64,000 nucleotides of DNA from an uncultured Lachnospiraceae bacterium (lineage in GTDB: Bacteria; Bacillota; Clostridia; Lachnospirales; Lachnospiraceae). The notes beneath the pieces are model-generated. The model saw only the letters and a list, made by a program, of their open reading frames with translations, searched no databases and was not told where the DNA came from. Made by a program: the position numbers and the translations under genes. The first letter of the stretch is position 1. Each line of letters starts with the position of its first letter. Below, one piece after another: positions 9,484 through 16,648 of this stretch. The stretch covers positions 62,001-126,000 of the forward strand of contig CAUEYX010000002.1 in NCBI GenBank assembly GCA_959022495.1. The letters run 5' to 3'.

Positions 9484-9548
9484 GGAAAAGCGCTGCAGCC
9501 TCAGAAACAGAGAAGGAATAAGGACTGGATAAAAAGGAGAAGAAATAC

Positions 9549-10832
9549 ATGAGTTATAAAAGACTGACCCCGTGCATATTTATTGACGGCGGGAAGGCAG
9601 TGAAATGGTTTGACGACAGGTCAGTCCTGGCTGACGATGTCATTGAACTTGCAAAGCAGTACAGTGAAGGGGGAGCGGATGAACTGATCGTATTCGACCT
9701 CTCAGACAGTGATGAAGAACACGATGAGTCCATCGATTTGATTAAGAAAATCAACCGTGTCATCACAATCCCCATGATTGCAGGTGGAAATATACGCCGC
9801 ACGGAGGACGTGAAAAAACTCCTCTACGCAGGTGCCAAGCGCGCGGTGCTGAATTTTTCGAAACCGCTTTCTATAGACTTGATCGAAGACGTATCCAAGC
9901 GCTTCGGTAAAGAGCGGATCGCGGTGTCATTAAATGACTTTGACGCGCTGTTCAAACAGCAGCATTTGATTGAAGAATACAGCACAGAGATTGTGTTCAT
10001 GCACAGACTGGACCTAAATTCGGTCATCAATGTAACGGATGTTCCCTGCGTTGTCCTTACGGATACCATGGAACAGAAAGAGATCCTGCGCATTCTGAAA
10101 TCGGATGGTGTAAAAGGCATCTCCGGCATGTTTGTCAGCAGCCTGAACATGGATTTTAACGAGTTTAAAGAGATCTGCGCAGACGCGGGCATCCAGATGA
10201 CCTCTTTTGAGAGCGTGATGGAATTCTCGGAGCTCAAATTAAATGAGAGCGGCCTGATACCGGTCATTGTGCAGGACTACAAGACCAATGAAGTTCTGAT
10301 GATGGCCTATATGAATGAAGAGGCATTCGACAACACCGTAAAGACGGGCAGAATGACCTATTACAGCAGGAGCAGGCAGTGCCAGTGGGTGAAGGGTGAG
10401 ACTTCCGGGCACTACCAGTATGTCCATTCCCTTTCCGTAGACTGTGACAGGGATACCATTCTCGCCAAAGTAGAGCAGATCGGCGCGGCATGCCATACGG
10501 GAAACCGTTCCTGTTTCTATACTACCATCGTAGGGTGTGACCATGACGCGAAGAATCCGCTGCAGGTATTTGAATCCGTGTATGACACCATTCTTGACCG
10601 GAGACAGAACCCGAAAGAGGGATCTTATACCAACTACCTCTTTGAGAAAGGGCTGGATAAGATCTTAAAGAAAGTGGGGGAAGAGGCGACAGAGATCGTC
10701 ATCGCGGCAAAGAACCCAAATCCTGAGGAAATAAAGTATGAGCTATCAGACTTTCTTTATCACGCCATGGTGCTTATGGTGGAGCGGGGTGTAACCTGGG
10801 AGGATATCACAAAAGAACTTGCAGACAGATAA
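9549..10832 (+). CDS. hisIE: HisIE (phosphoribosyl-AMP cyclohydrolase / phosphoribosyl-ATP pyrophosphatase) with a degenerate HisF-like N-terminal domain
   Basis: 427 residues, about twice a normal HisIE. Residues 1-220 resemble the HisA/HisF beta-alpha barrel (LTPCIFIDGGKAVK at the start, IPMIAGGNIRR at 74-84, GVKGISGMF near 190). The catalytic Asp of the first strand (PCLDVKDG in HisF) is Phe11 here, and the second (SLD in homologues) is Asn129, so the barrel is probably not an active cyclase or isomerase. Residues about 235-335 are HisI, with the metal motif DCDRDTIL and the zinc cysteines in GAACHTGNRSCF. Residues 345-427 are HisE, with KKVGEEATEIVIAAK and the ELSDFLYH segment. HisE and HisI hydrolyse PR-ATP and then open the PR-AMP ring. 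Last enzyme gene of the operon. Confidence 0.9.
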   Translation: MSYKRLTPCIFIDGGKAVKWFDDRSVLADDVIELAKQYSEGGADELIVFDLSDSDEEHDESIDLIKKINRVITIPMIAGGNIRRTEDVKKLLYAGAKRAVLNFSKPLSIDLIEDVSKRFGKERIAVSLNDFDALFKQQHLIEEYSTEIVFMHRLDLNSVINVTDVPCVVLTDTMEQKEILRILKSDGVKGISGMFVSSLNMDFNEFKEICADAGIQMTSFESVMEFSELKLNESGLIPVIVQDYKTNEVLMMAYMNEEAFDNTVKTGRMTYYSRSRQCQWVKGETSGHYQYVHSLSVDCDRDTILAKVEQIGAACHTGNRSCFYTTIVGCDHDAKNPLQVFESVYDTILDRRQNPKEGSYTNYLFEKGLDKILKKVGEEATEIVIAAKNPNPEEIKYELSDFLYHAMVLMVERGVTWEDITKELADR

Positions 10833-10902
10833 GAACCGGTCCGGGTTCTAACGATACAGGCAGGGACATAGGATATTGTAAGGGCAGGAAAGAAGGAACC
10901 TT

Positions 10903-11223
10903 ATGAATGATTCAGAAATGCGCCGCAGAGAACTTCTCCAGCAGACACGCCGCCTCTACAATGAGCGCCGGGATATCCCTGCCGTCCATCCCCGGTACGG
11001 CCGGATCTACCATGACCTATACAAGGATTCCGGCGAACAGCAGGAACAGAGCGGGGGAAGCTTTTATCTGCGCCTTGTAATCGGTATTCTGTGCTTCATC
11101 TGTTTTGTGTACATGGATCAGAGCAATGCAGGCGTGGCCAAAGTAAACAGTACATCCATTGTCAATGAGATCGAGAAAGACATCGATATGGATACCGTCA
11201 TGGAGGTATGGAAAAACTTATAG
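10903..11223 (+). CDS. Small conserved hypothetical membrane protein
   Basis: 106 residues. The N-terminal 50 residues are charged and Arg-rich (MRRRELLQQTRRLYNERRD), followed by one TM helix at about 54-70 (FYLRLVIGILCFICFVYM) and a short C-terminal tail. By charge the N-terminus should be cytoplasmic. RBS AAGGAA precedes the ATG. It lies 70 bp after hisIE and ends 13 bp before a strong terminator, so it is probably the last gene of the his transcript. I do not recognise a family. It could be a single-pass envelope or morphogenesis protein, but nothing in the sequence proves a role. Confidence 0.65.
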   Translation: MNDSEMRRRELLQQTRRLYNERRDIPAVHPRYGRIYHDLYKDSGEQQEQSGGSFYLRLVIGILCFICFVYMDQSNAGVAKVNSTSIVNEIEKDIDMDTVMEVWKNL

Positions 11224-11236
11224 GCTTTACAACAGA

Positions 11237-11260
11237 GAGGAGGGACGCCTCCTCTTTTTT
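11237..11260 (+). terminator. Rho-independent terminator after the his transcript
   Basis: Perfect 7-bp stem GAGGAGG/CCTCCTC (11237-11243 with 11248-11254), GACG loop and six Ts at 11255-11260. It closes the + strand transcript. It is also the boundary with the AT-rich island. Confidence 0.88.
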
Positions 11261-11271
11261 GCAGGATTTAC

Positions 11272-11283
11272 AATACATGTATT
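11272..11283. repeat. 12-bp perfect palindrome at the island boundary
   Basis: AATACATGTATT reads the same on both strands. It lies between the his terminator and the 3' end of the TIR gene. It could be a weak 3' structure for the minus-strand transcript or a remnant of the insertion point; no second copy flanks the other side. Confidence 0.4.
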
Positions 11284-11325
11284 AAGTGTACTTATTAGTG
11301 TTAGTGCAGACATCTTTTGTATTGT

Positions 11326-11880
11326 TTATTGTATAATATTTGCTGCTGTCAAAACCTTTACTATATCCTCGTACAATTCATTAATATTTTCATGAAATCT
11401 ATATCTATAGATTCCATCTAAATCAGAAAAAATCTTTCCATTATTATTTATTTCTTCTAAAATCATAGTGTTTTCACGTCCTAACTTCGCAAAGAACCAT
11501 CCCAATTCAAAAATTACATTGGGTCTTACCTGCAGATATTCCCCATTTATTATGTCGTCGTATGTAAAAATCGCAATTGCAAATCTACACTGACTCGCAA
11601 TATTCTCAAATTTTTCAATAATCGTTTTACCATTTAAAGTTATCATCGACAGTTCGATTGCTTCGACGTTTATGTTTTTCAAAAGCAGCTGTAGTTCTCT
11701 CCATTTTCCTTCGTTATGTCCATGAATAATAAACACTTTTTCAGAAGCAGCATTTTTTTGATTGGCAGTTGATAGCATATTTACTTTTTTTCCCTTTGCT
11801 TCATGATCTATATTTAGGTTTTCTATATTTTGTATAGATAATCCCCCTTTGTTAATCTGTATATTGCTTCTATTTTCCAT
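11326..11880 (-). CDS. TIR-like domain protein (PF10137-type nucleotide-binding/NADase), putative defence effector
   Basis: 184 residues. Residues 1-45 are a polar, Asn-rich leader with a short repeat-like pattern (INKGGLSIQNIENLNID). Residues 48-180 match the TIR-like family seen in CBASS and Pycsar effectors: first strand VFIIHGHN (49-56), AIAIFTYDD (101-109) and the hallmark RPNVIFELGWFFAKLGR, in which E125 is the expected catalytic glutamate for NAD+ cleavage. No STING, SAVED or cyclic-nucleotide sensor is fused, so sensing would have to come from a partner; the upstream TPR-like gene is the obvious one. RBS GAAGGGAAG precedes the ATG. Base composition is strongly AT-rich compared with both flanks, a sign of horizontal transfer. 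Fold assignment is confident; the immune role is inferred from family and context. Confidence 0.8.
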   Translation of the reverse strand: MENRSNIQINKGGLSIQNIENLNIDHEAKGKKVNMLSTANQKNAASEKVFIIHGHNEGKWRELQLLLKNINVEAIELSMITLNGKTIIEKFENIASQCRFAIAIFTYDDIINGEYLQVRPNVIFELGWFFAKLGRENTMILEEINNNGKIFSDLDGIYRYRFHENINELYEDIVKVLTAANIIQ

Positions 11881-11914
11881 TGTTACTTCCCTTCTAAATG
11901 TTTATTTACTTGCA

Positions 11915-12550
11915 TCAATTTCCTGTATTTGTCCATTTCTGCATTCGAATAAACACTGCACCTGTACACGCAGCCGAATAATATTTTAAATAGGGGTCAT
12001 AAAATTTGTCTGAAATAGCCAATGCACATGCTCTCTTTCCATATTGAAGAGCCGAATCATATTGTTTGTTAAGAATCAATATTCCGCCGATATTAATCAT
12101 TGAGTTCACCATTATCGCCCGAGTTTCTAAACTAAAGCAAGCGCAATAATAGGCTTTTGCAAACTCATATATAGCAAGTTGATAGTTTTTTTCTTGAAGG
12201 TACTGCATTCCCTTTTGAAAAATCCTACTTACACTTTCATGAGTAAAATCTTCAAGATAATATTCTTTTGCGCAATCATAAATAATCTGAAAAATATTAG
12301 TATCTTTATAATTCCTACTAACCTTTAACGCACCGAAGTAAAGTACAAATTCATCCGAAGACAAGTGCATGCTCTCGCGCCAGCTTACCACTGGCAGTAC
12401 TATATGTTCTTTGCTTAATTGTATCTTAATTGATTCTATTCCGTTTGATAAAATATCACACTTTTTCTTCTTACTTGACGAATACGCTGCGATTACTTTT
12501 TTCCCCAATTCCAATTGAATGATATTGCTATTTTCTCCAATATCCCACAT
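11915..12550 (-). CDS. TPR-like protein upstream of the TIR effector, probably frame-disrupted at its 3' end
   Basis: 211 residues from the ATG at 12550, which has GGGGGA seven bases upstream; an in-frame GTG at 12568 is less likely. The first 75 residues are of no family I recognise. From about residue 95 the protein is helical and TPR-like: GMQYLQEKNYQLAIYEFAKA, a second repeat around INIGGILILNKQYDSALQYG, and a start of a third. The ORF ends abruptly (FIRMQKWTNTGN). In the -1 frame the same DNA reads VYSNAEMDKYRKLMQVNK and on to a TAA at 11883-11885, two bases before the TIR ATG. That spacing suggests the real product used this frame and that the gene has suffered a small indel. AT-rich like its partner. 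Sensor or adaptor role is inference. Confidence 0.6.
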   Translation of the reverse strand: MWDIGENSNIIQLELGKKVIAAYSSSKKKKCDILSNGIESIKIQLSKEHIVLPVVSWRESMHLSSDEFVLYFGALKVSRNYKDTNIFQIIYDCAKEYYLEDFTHESVSRIFQKGMQYLQEKNYQLAIYEFAKAYYCACFSLETRAIMVNSMINIGGILILNKQYDSALQYGKRACALAISDKFYDPYLKYYSAACTGAVFIRMQKWTNTGN

Positions 12551-12571
12551 ATATTTTCCCCCAGACACATT

Positions 12572-12585
12572 TTATAATATTATAA
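12572..12585. promoter_or_regulatory. 14-bp palindrome with overlapping TATAAT boxes upstream of the TPR gene
   Basis: TTATAATATTATAA is perfectly self-complementary and contains a TATAAT on each strand. It sits 22 bases upstream of the minus-strand ATG at 12550, so it could hold the -10 of the island's promoter. No good -35 is visible at 17 bp, so the promoter call is weak. Confidence 0.4.
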
Positions 12586-12716
12586 CTATATTGGATTGTT
12601 CTTTTGTTAAATATATCATATTTTTCAAGTTATATCATCAATTAGATCCATTAATTTGAATAACAAAAAGAAATTTATCAATCTATTGTAAATTCCTATT
12701 GATGAGAATTATCTTC

Positions 12717-12745
12717 TTGAAGTCCTTCCTTAAAAGGGGTATAAT
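12717..12745 (+). promoter_or_regulatory. Promoter for the radical-SAM / RNase G operon
   Basis: TTGAAG at 12717-12722, a 17-bp spacer and TATAAT at 12740-12745, 43 bp before the ATG at 12789. The region 12586-12716 is AT-rich and holds nothing else I can name. Confidence 0.75.
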
Positions 12746-12788
12746 ATCGAAAATCGCGTGTACTGACTAATAAATCGAAAGGATAAAC

Positions 12789-14654
12789 ATGAGAAAACTA
12801 GCTTTAAATGATGAAATCTTATTAAATATTGAAAAACCGGCCCGCTATATCGGCGGGGAGGTCAATTCTGTAATAAAGGACAAGGAGAAAGTGGACATCC
12901 GTTTCGCAATGTGTTTTCCAGATGTATACGAGATCGGCATGTCCCATCTCGGCATCCAGATCTTGTATGATATGTTCAACCGGAGGGAGGACACCTGGTG
13001 TGAGCGCGTCTATTCGCCATGGCTGGATTTGGACAAGGTGATGCGGAGGGAGAAGATCCCTCTCTTTGCGCTGGAGTCCCAGGACCCGGTCCGCGACTTT
13101 GATTTCCTGGGAATTACGATCCAGTTTGAGATGTGTTACACGAATATCCTTCAGATCCTTGAACTGAGCCAGATTCCGCTCCACGCGGCCCAGCGCTCCG
13201 AGGAAGATCCCATTGTCATCGGAGGCGGCCCCTGTGCCTATAACCCGGAGCCCCTGGCGGAATTCTTCGATATTTTTTACATCGGAGAAGGGGAGACTGT
13301 CTACGATGAGCTCCTTGACTGTTATAAAGAATGGAAGCAGTCCGGAAGGAGCCGCCGGGAATTTCTCGAGCGGGCCGCCGAGATCGAAGGTCTCTATGTG
13401 CCGCAGTTTTATGACGCCGCATATCAAGAGGATGGCACACTTCTCTCGTTCACGCCGAACAATGCCCATGCCCCTGTGTCCGTAAAGAAGCAGGTCGTAA
13501 TGGAGGTGACGGACAGCCCTTATCCGATGAAGCCTGTGGTTCCCTTTATAAAAGCCACCCAGGACAGGGTTGTGCTGGAGATCCAGAGGGGCTGTATCCG
13601 CGGCTGCCGCTTCTGCCAGGCAGGGATGATCTACCGCCCCACAAGAGAGCGCAGTGTGGAAAAACTAAAAGAATATGCCCGCACGATGTTGAAAAGTACC
13701 GGACACGAAGAGATCTCACTGAGCTCCTTAAGTTCCAGTGATTACTCAGAACTAAAGGAACTGGTGATGTTCCTGATCGATGAATTCAAGGAGAAAGGGA
13801 TTAATATATCCCTGCCTTCCCTGCGCATTGACGCGTTTTCACTTGATGTGATGAGCCGGGTACAGGATATTCGGAAGAGCAGCCTGACTTTCGCCCCGGA
13901 GGCAGGTTCTCAGCGGATGCGCAATGTGATCAATAAAGGGCTGACCGAGGAAGATATTCTCCAGGGCGCCGGGCAGGCGTTCGAGGGCGGCTGGAACAAA
14001 GTCAAGTTGTATTTTATGCTCGGGCTCCCCACTGAAACTGAGGAAGATATGCGGGAGATTGCCCGCCTGTCTGACCGGGTGGCCCGCAGATATTATGAGA
14101 TGCCCAAAGAGCAGCGAAACGGAAAATGTCAGATTACAGCCAGCTCCTCCTTCTTTGTCCCCAAGCCCTTTACGCCGTTCCAGTGGGCGTCCATGTTTTC
14201 GGCGGAAGAATATATCCGGCGCGCCAATATCGTAAAAGAAGAGTTCCAGGCGCAGCTGAACCGCAAAAGCCTGAAATATAACTGGCACGATGCCCAGACC
14301 ACGGTCTTAGAAGGGGTTATGGCAAGAGGAGACCGCAGAGTGGGGCGCGTGATCGAAGAGGCCTATCGTCTGGGATGCCTGTTCGATTCTTGGACAGAGA
14401 GCTTCCGCAATGATTTGTGGATGCAGGCATTTGAAAATACAGGAGTGGATATCCGCTTTTATAATTTGAGGCAGCGCCGGGCAGATGAACTCTTCCCCTG
14501 GGATTTTATCGATATCGGCGTGAGCAGGAAATTCTTGTACAGAGAATGGGATAAGGCGATGGCAGGAGAAGTTACGCCGAACTGCCGGATGCAGTGCTCC
14601 GGCTGCGGCGCCGCGTCATTCCAAGGAGGTGTCTGCTATGAAGGCAAGAATTAA
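12789..14654 (+). CDS. TIGR03960-type B12-binding-domain radical SAM protein
   Basis: 621 residues. The N-terminal 200 residues contain a B12-binding-like Rossmann domain (FPDVYEIGMSHLGIQILY, then PIVIGGGPCAYNPEP). The radical-SAM motif is RGCIRGCRFCQAG with C269, C273 and C276. The C-terminus ends with a second cysteine cluster (NCRMQCSGCG) that could hold an extra Fe-S cluster or zinc. This family is almost always paired with the small TIGR03936 protein, which overlaps it here by 17 bp. The reaction is not established; proximity to RNase E/G and ribosomal genes hints at RNA or ribosome modification, but that is inference. First gene of a + strand operon. Confidence 0.88.
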   Translation: MRKLALNDEILLNIEKPARYIGGEVNSVIKDKEKVDIRFAMCFPDVYEIGMSHLGIQILYDMFNRREDTWCERVYSPWLDLDKVMRREKIPLFALESQDPVRDFDFLGITIQFEMCYTNILQILELSQIPLHAAQRSEEDPIVIGGGPCAYNPEPLAEFFDIFYIGEGETVYDELLDCYKEWKQSGRSRREFLERAAEIEGLYVPQFYDAAYQEDGTLLSFTPNNAHAPVSVKKQVVMEVTDSPYPMKPVVPFIKATQDRVVLEIQRGCIRGCRFCQAGMIYRPTRERSVEKLKEYARTMLKSTGHEEISLSSLSSSDYSELKELVMFLIDEFKEKGINISLPSLRIDAFSLDVMSRVQDIRKSSLTFAPEAGSQRMRNVINKGLTEEDILQGAGQAFEGGWNKVKLYFMLGLPTETEEDMREIARLSDRVARRYYEMPKEQRNGKCQITASSSFFVPKPFTPFQWASMFSAEEYIRRANIVKEEFQAQLNRKSLKYNWHDAQTTVLEGVMARGDRRVGRVIEEAYRLGCLFDSWTESFRNDLWMQAFENTGVDIRFYNLRQRRADELFPWDFIDIGVSRKFLYREWDKAMAGEVTPNCRMQCSGCGAASFQGGVCYEGKN

Positions 14655-15345
14655 ATTTAAGAAATACGGTGTGCTCCGCTTTATCGGGCATCTGGACGTG
14701 ATGCGTTTCTTCCAGAAACTCATGCGGCGCGCGGATATCCCCATCGCTTTTACCGGAGGATACAGCCCCCATATGATCATGTCATTTGCAAGTCCCCTCG
14801 GAATCGGGCTGACCAGTGACGGAGAATATCTGGATATTGAACTGAGTGCTCCCGTGGACAGTGCCGAAGCAGTGAAACGCATGAACGCGGAATGCGTGGA
14901 AGGGATCGAGATCATAAACCTGCGTCAGATTCCGGATGAAAAGAAGATGTCAGGAATGACCATCCTTGCGGCTGCGGATTATCTTGTTTCAGCAAAAAGC
15001 GGTTCTTTTCCGGAAGGCTGGAAAGAACGGTTTGTCGATTTCATGGCCCGGGATGAGATCCGTGTTATAAAGCAGACAAAACGCAGTGAGAGAGAGGTGG
15101 ATATCCGCCCTCTTATTTATGACTGGAAGCTGAAAGACGAGAGTATCTGGCTTCAGCTGGCGGCGGGAAGCACGGACAATTTAAAGCCGGATCTCGTCAT
15201 AGAGACGTTCCTCTCCCGGTATCACATCCCGGAAGATTCTGTCACGCCTGCGTACCACAGACTTGAAATGTATGCGGATACAGGAACAGACGGGAAACGG
15301 TTACTGGTGCCGCTGGAATCATTGGGGCAGGACATTACCTTATAA
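14638..15345 (+). CDS. TIGR03936 family radical-SAM-associated protein
   Basis: 235 residues from the ATG at 14638, chosen because AAGGAGG lies 8 bases upstream; the in-frame GTG at 14629 lies on that Shine-Dalgarno. It begins KARIKFKKYGVLRFIGHLD, the family signature, followed by a GGYSPHMIMSFASPLGIG motif. It is the obligate neighbour of the large radical-SAM protein, and in some bacteria the two are fused, so it is probably a substrate-binding partner. Overlaps the upstream stop by 17 bp. No catalytic residues can be assigned. Confidence 0.88.
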   Translation: MKARIKFKKYGVLRFIGHLDVMRFFQKLMRRADIPIAFTGGYSPHMIMSFASPLGIGLTSDGEYLDIELSAPVDSAEAVKRMNAECVEGIEIINLRQIPDEKKMSGMTILAAADYLVSAKSGSFPEGWKERFVDFMARDEIRVIKQTKRSEREVDIRPLIYDWKLKDESIWLQLAAGSTDNLKPDLVIETFLSRYHIPEDSVTPAYHRLEMYADTGTDGKRLLVPLESLGQDITL

Positions 15346-15377
15346 CAGATGATTGACCCATATAAAAGGAGAAAAAA

Positions 15378-16610
15378 GTGGAACGGAAAATCCTAATCGA
15401 AAAAAGAGACAGCCGGATACGGACCTATTTCATGGAAAACGGGGATATCGTCGAGATTCACAGCGCTCCTGCCAAAGAGAGTGAGACAGAAAGCCACAGA
15501 CTGGGGGATGTCTATGTGGGAAGAGTGAAAAATATTGTTCCCAACATCGGCGCGGCGTTCATTGAAATCGAAAAAGGCGTGAACTGTTATTATGATATGA
15601 AGGATGCAGAAAACTCTTTTTTCACCCACAAGTCAGGAAGGAAAGCACTGTGTATCGGAGATGAACTTGTCGTCCAGATCAGCCGTGAGGCCGTTAAGAC
15701 AAAAGCTCCCACAGTCACGGGAAATATCAGTTTTACCGGGCGTTACGCTGTACTGACCCACGGAAATACCAGGATCGGCGTATCTTCGAAAATCCCAAAA
15801 AACCTGCGGGATGAGTATAAAACCAGGCTGAAAGTGTTTCAAAATGACCGGTTCGGCATTATTGTGCGGACAAATGCGAAGGATATCCCCTTTGCGGATC
15901 TGCTTGATGAGATTACCTCCCTGCGTGAAGAGTATGAGTCACTTTTTTCCATGGCTGTCACGCGCAGATGTTTTTCCTGTCTGAAATCAGCGCCTCCGTC
16001 CTATATCCTTGACCTGAAAAATGTCTACATGGATGGAATGCAGGAGATTGTCGTTGGGGAAAAGGATTTGTATACAAGAATACAATCCTTTTTCCGCACC
16101 GAACTTCCGGATAAACTGGATCTTCTAAAGCTTTATGACAATCCGGAGTTCCCTCTGGATAAGCTGTACAGCACCCAGACCGTACTTGACAAGGCGTTAA
16201 GAGAGAGGGCCTGGCTGAAGACCGGAGGATACCTCATCATCCAGCCGACGGAAGCCCTGACTGTCATCGATGTAAACTCAGGAAAGACAGCAGTCCGCGC
16301 ATCAGGCAGGTCCAGCAGCGAAGAGGGGGCCATGAAGGTCAATCTTGAAGCCGCGGAAGAAGCGGCAAAGCAGATCCGGCTGCGCAATCTCTCCGGCATC
16401 ATCATCGTTGATTTTATCAATATGGAATCCGAGGAGAACACACAGCGGCTGCTCAGAGAATTCCGAATGTATCTGGCCCGTGATCCGATCCAGACATCCC
16501 TCGTTGATATCACCCCTTTAGGGCTGGTGGAAGTCACCCGCAAAAAAGTGCGCAGAGCGCTTTTCGAACAGGAAAATTATCATTTACAAGCCCGCGCAGA
16601 GGCGTTATAA
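15378..16610 (+). CDS. rng: Ribonuclease E/G family protein
   Basis: 410 residues, GTG start behind AAAGGAG. The S1-like domain is near the N-terminus (LGDVYVGRVKNIVPNIGAAF), followed by the RNase-H-like and DNase-I-like catalytic parts. The two metal-binding aspartates sit in LTVIDVNSGK (D298) and IIIVDFINM (D345). The protein stops soon after GLVEVTRKKVRRALFEQ, so the zinc-link CPxC segment that dimerises E. coli RNase E is absent; this is a compact RNase G type. It should process or decay RNA, for example rRNA precursors. It lies 32 bp after the radical-SAM pair. Confidence 0.88.
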   Translation: MERKILIEKRDSRIRTYFMENGDIVEIHSAPAKESETESHRLGDVYVGRVKNIVPNIGAAFIEIEKGVNCYYDMKDAENSFFTHKSGRKALCIGDELVVQISREAVKTKAPTVTGNISFTGRYAVLTHGNTRIGVSSKIPKNLRDEYKTRLKVFQNDRFGIIVRTNAKDIPFADLLDEITSLREEYESLFSMAVTRRCFSCLKSAPPSYILDLKNVYMDGMQEIVVGEKDLYTRIQSFFRTELPDKLDLLKLYDNPEFPLDKLYSTQTVLDKALRERAWLKTGGYLIIQPTEALTVIDVNSGKTAVRASGRSSSEEGAMKVNLEAAEEAAKQIRLRNLSGIIIVDFINMESEENTQRLLREFRMYLARDPIQTSLVDITPLGLVEVTRKKVRRALFEQENYHLQARAEAL

Positions 16611-16648
16611 TACAAAAGTTAGTTCTTACATTTGGAGGAAGAAAGAGA

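Noticed and set aside
11237..11260. The same hairpin as terminator of the minus-strand TIR gene
   Set aside because: On the minus strand no T-run follows the stem; it fits only the + strand his transcript.
16611..16648. Lysine riboswitch upstream of aspartate kinase
   Set aside because: Only 38 bp between the genes; no room for the aptamer.
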